From assembly GCA_013360945.1 (NCBI GenBank), contig JABWAQ010000005.1, positions 1 through 64,000 on the forward strand: 64,000 nt of DNA, given 5' to 3'. The stretch comes from Candidatus Brocadia sp. Lineage in GTDB: Bacteria > Planctomycetota > Brocadiia > Brocadiales > Brocadiaceae. The translations under genes and the position numbers were made by a program. The notes under the pieces are model-generated. The model did not search any database and was not told the DNA's origin. It saw only the letters and a program-made list of their open reading frames with translations. Below, piece after piece: positions 63,425 to 64,000 of this stretch. The stretch's first letter is position 1. Every line of letters starts with the position of its first letter.

Positions 63425-64000
63425 TCATTGTTTTAAAAACCTATGATAGAATCTCTTCCACAAGGGCTGCGTATCCCTATGCACCGTACAGCATTTTTGG
63501 CATATTGGGGGAAGATTCTTGCCAAGGAGCATCCTGATGCTTCTTGCACGTCTGTTATTCCATATTTTACGAAAGGCTGTTTCCCGCACATTACCCATTT
63601 TATAATCCGTAAACATGGCACAGGGCACCACATCTCCTAATGGAGTAATCATAGCAGACCGCCAGGGGATGTCACACCTCGAAACAGGGAATTTGCCTTC
63701 CAACAAAAGATCTTTGTTCCCGTTAAGCAATGCGGGGTCTAAATCACACGTCACTTCAAAGCCACATTTCTCCTTAATGTCACGCATGACAATCGCCAAT
63801 TGGTCAATTTGCTCATCCTGAAGCAAATAGGTTGGATCGATGTCCGAAAAAGTATGGAGACCGATGGTTTTTTCACCTATCGCGCGATTCGTTCTTTCTA
63901 CCGTGTTGTCGTCTACGATCGAAAGATAATTAAAATTTATCCTTCGGACACCTAGAGATTTCGCAAGCTCCACCACATCAGGTAAAGTAGAAAAATTCCT
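63425..64000 (-). CDS. Radical SAM/SPASM protein, C-terminal part (cut by window end)
   Basis: The frame is open to the window edge, so the N-terminal cluster motif lies outside; the GTG at 63976 is not a likely start. The visible 191 residues carry VTCDLDP, RCDIPWRSAMITPLGDVVPCAMF, MGNVRETAFRKIWN and CQKCCTVH, the SPASM auxiliary-cluster cysteines and the typical IWN helix. It ends 31 bases before the next radical SAM gene. Confidence 0.85.
   Translation of the reverse strand, partial: RNFSTLPDVVELAKSLGVRRINFNYLSIVDDNTVERTNRAIGEKTIGLHTFSDIDPTYLLQDEQIDQLAIVMRDIKEKCGFEVTCDLDPALLNGNKDLLLEGKFPVSRCDIPWRSAMITPLGDVVPCAMFTDYKMGNVRETAFRKIWNNRRARSIRMLLGKNLPPICQKCCTVHRDTQPLWKRFYHRFLKQ

Noticed and set aside
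1-64000. CRISPR arrays, transposases, prophage or integrase genes
   Set aside because: None found; the only repeats are the short dispersed repeat and single hairpins.

Overview
The window looks like chromosomal DNA of an anammox planctomycete (order Brocadiales, the Kuenenia/Brocadia/Jettenia group). The evidence is an octaheme protein of the hydroxylamine oxidoreductase (HAO) family, several further c-type cytochromes, a lipid A / outer-membrane assembly operon, many ferritin-like proteins and a moderately AT-rich base composition. The genus cannot be fixed from sequence reading alone. There is no rRNA, CRISPR array, transposase or prophage. One tRNA gene (Gln, UUG) is present.

Region 1 (0-4.7 kb, minus strand): an octaheme HAO-like protein with a lipoprotein-type leader lies downstream of a train of small genes: DUF2249, a cupin, a DUF1858-type redox disulfide protein and a radical SAM protein. 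The train overlaps a Gfo/Idh oxidoreductase that leads into the envelope operon. A 5'-truncated DprA-like remnant sits at the window edge.

Region 2 (4.7-16.2 kb, minus): a dense envelope and housekeeping series, read in the direction of transcription as prs, rplY, pth, terminator, rpsF, ssb, rpsR, rplI, dnaB, bamA, skp/ompH, lpxC, lpxA and the gnnA-like oxidoreductase. It builds lipid A, inserts outer-membrane proteins and includes replication and ribosomal genes. bL9 appears to lack an N-terminal strand.

Region 3 (16-40 kb, mixed strands): tRNA-Gln, ilvD, a YqaA-like membrane protein, an exported Memo-AMMECR1 fusion followed by a lone AMMECR1 protein, trpE with a tiny downstream membrane protein, a large porin, two SPFH/band-7 proteins, two exported carbonic-anhydrase-like proteins, a SUMF1-domain protein with a coiled-coil partner, serA, a phosphoesterase, an orphan ABC-2 permease, parB with two parS sites, pyrG, kdsB and nadC. 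Three copies of a short dispersed repeat occur in gaps of regions 1 and 3.

Region 4 (40-47.3 kb, plus strand): a redox island. It holds four ferritin/rubrerythrin-like proteins (two of them half-size), a cytochrome b5-like protein, an aspartase, two class II (c'-type) cytochromes each followed by a strong terminator, rubredoxin, a tetraheme cytochrome whose stop overlaps the start of a thioredoxin reductase, and another rubrerythrin. The set suggests handling of oxygen, peroxide or NO in a strict anaerobe.

Region 5 (47.6-64 kb, mostly minus): an exopolysaccharide / glycan locus with a Wzz-type chain-length protein, a NodU/CmcH-type carbamoyltransferase overlapping an EF-hand protein, an O-antigen ligase/polymerase, a GH39-like glycoside hydrolase, four glycosyltransferases, a nucleotide-sugar epimerase, an unknown protein and two radical SAM/SPASM proteins, the last cut by the window end.
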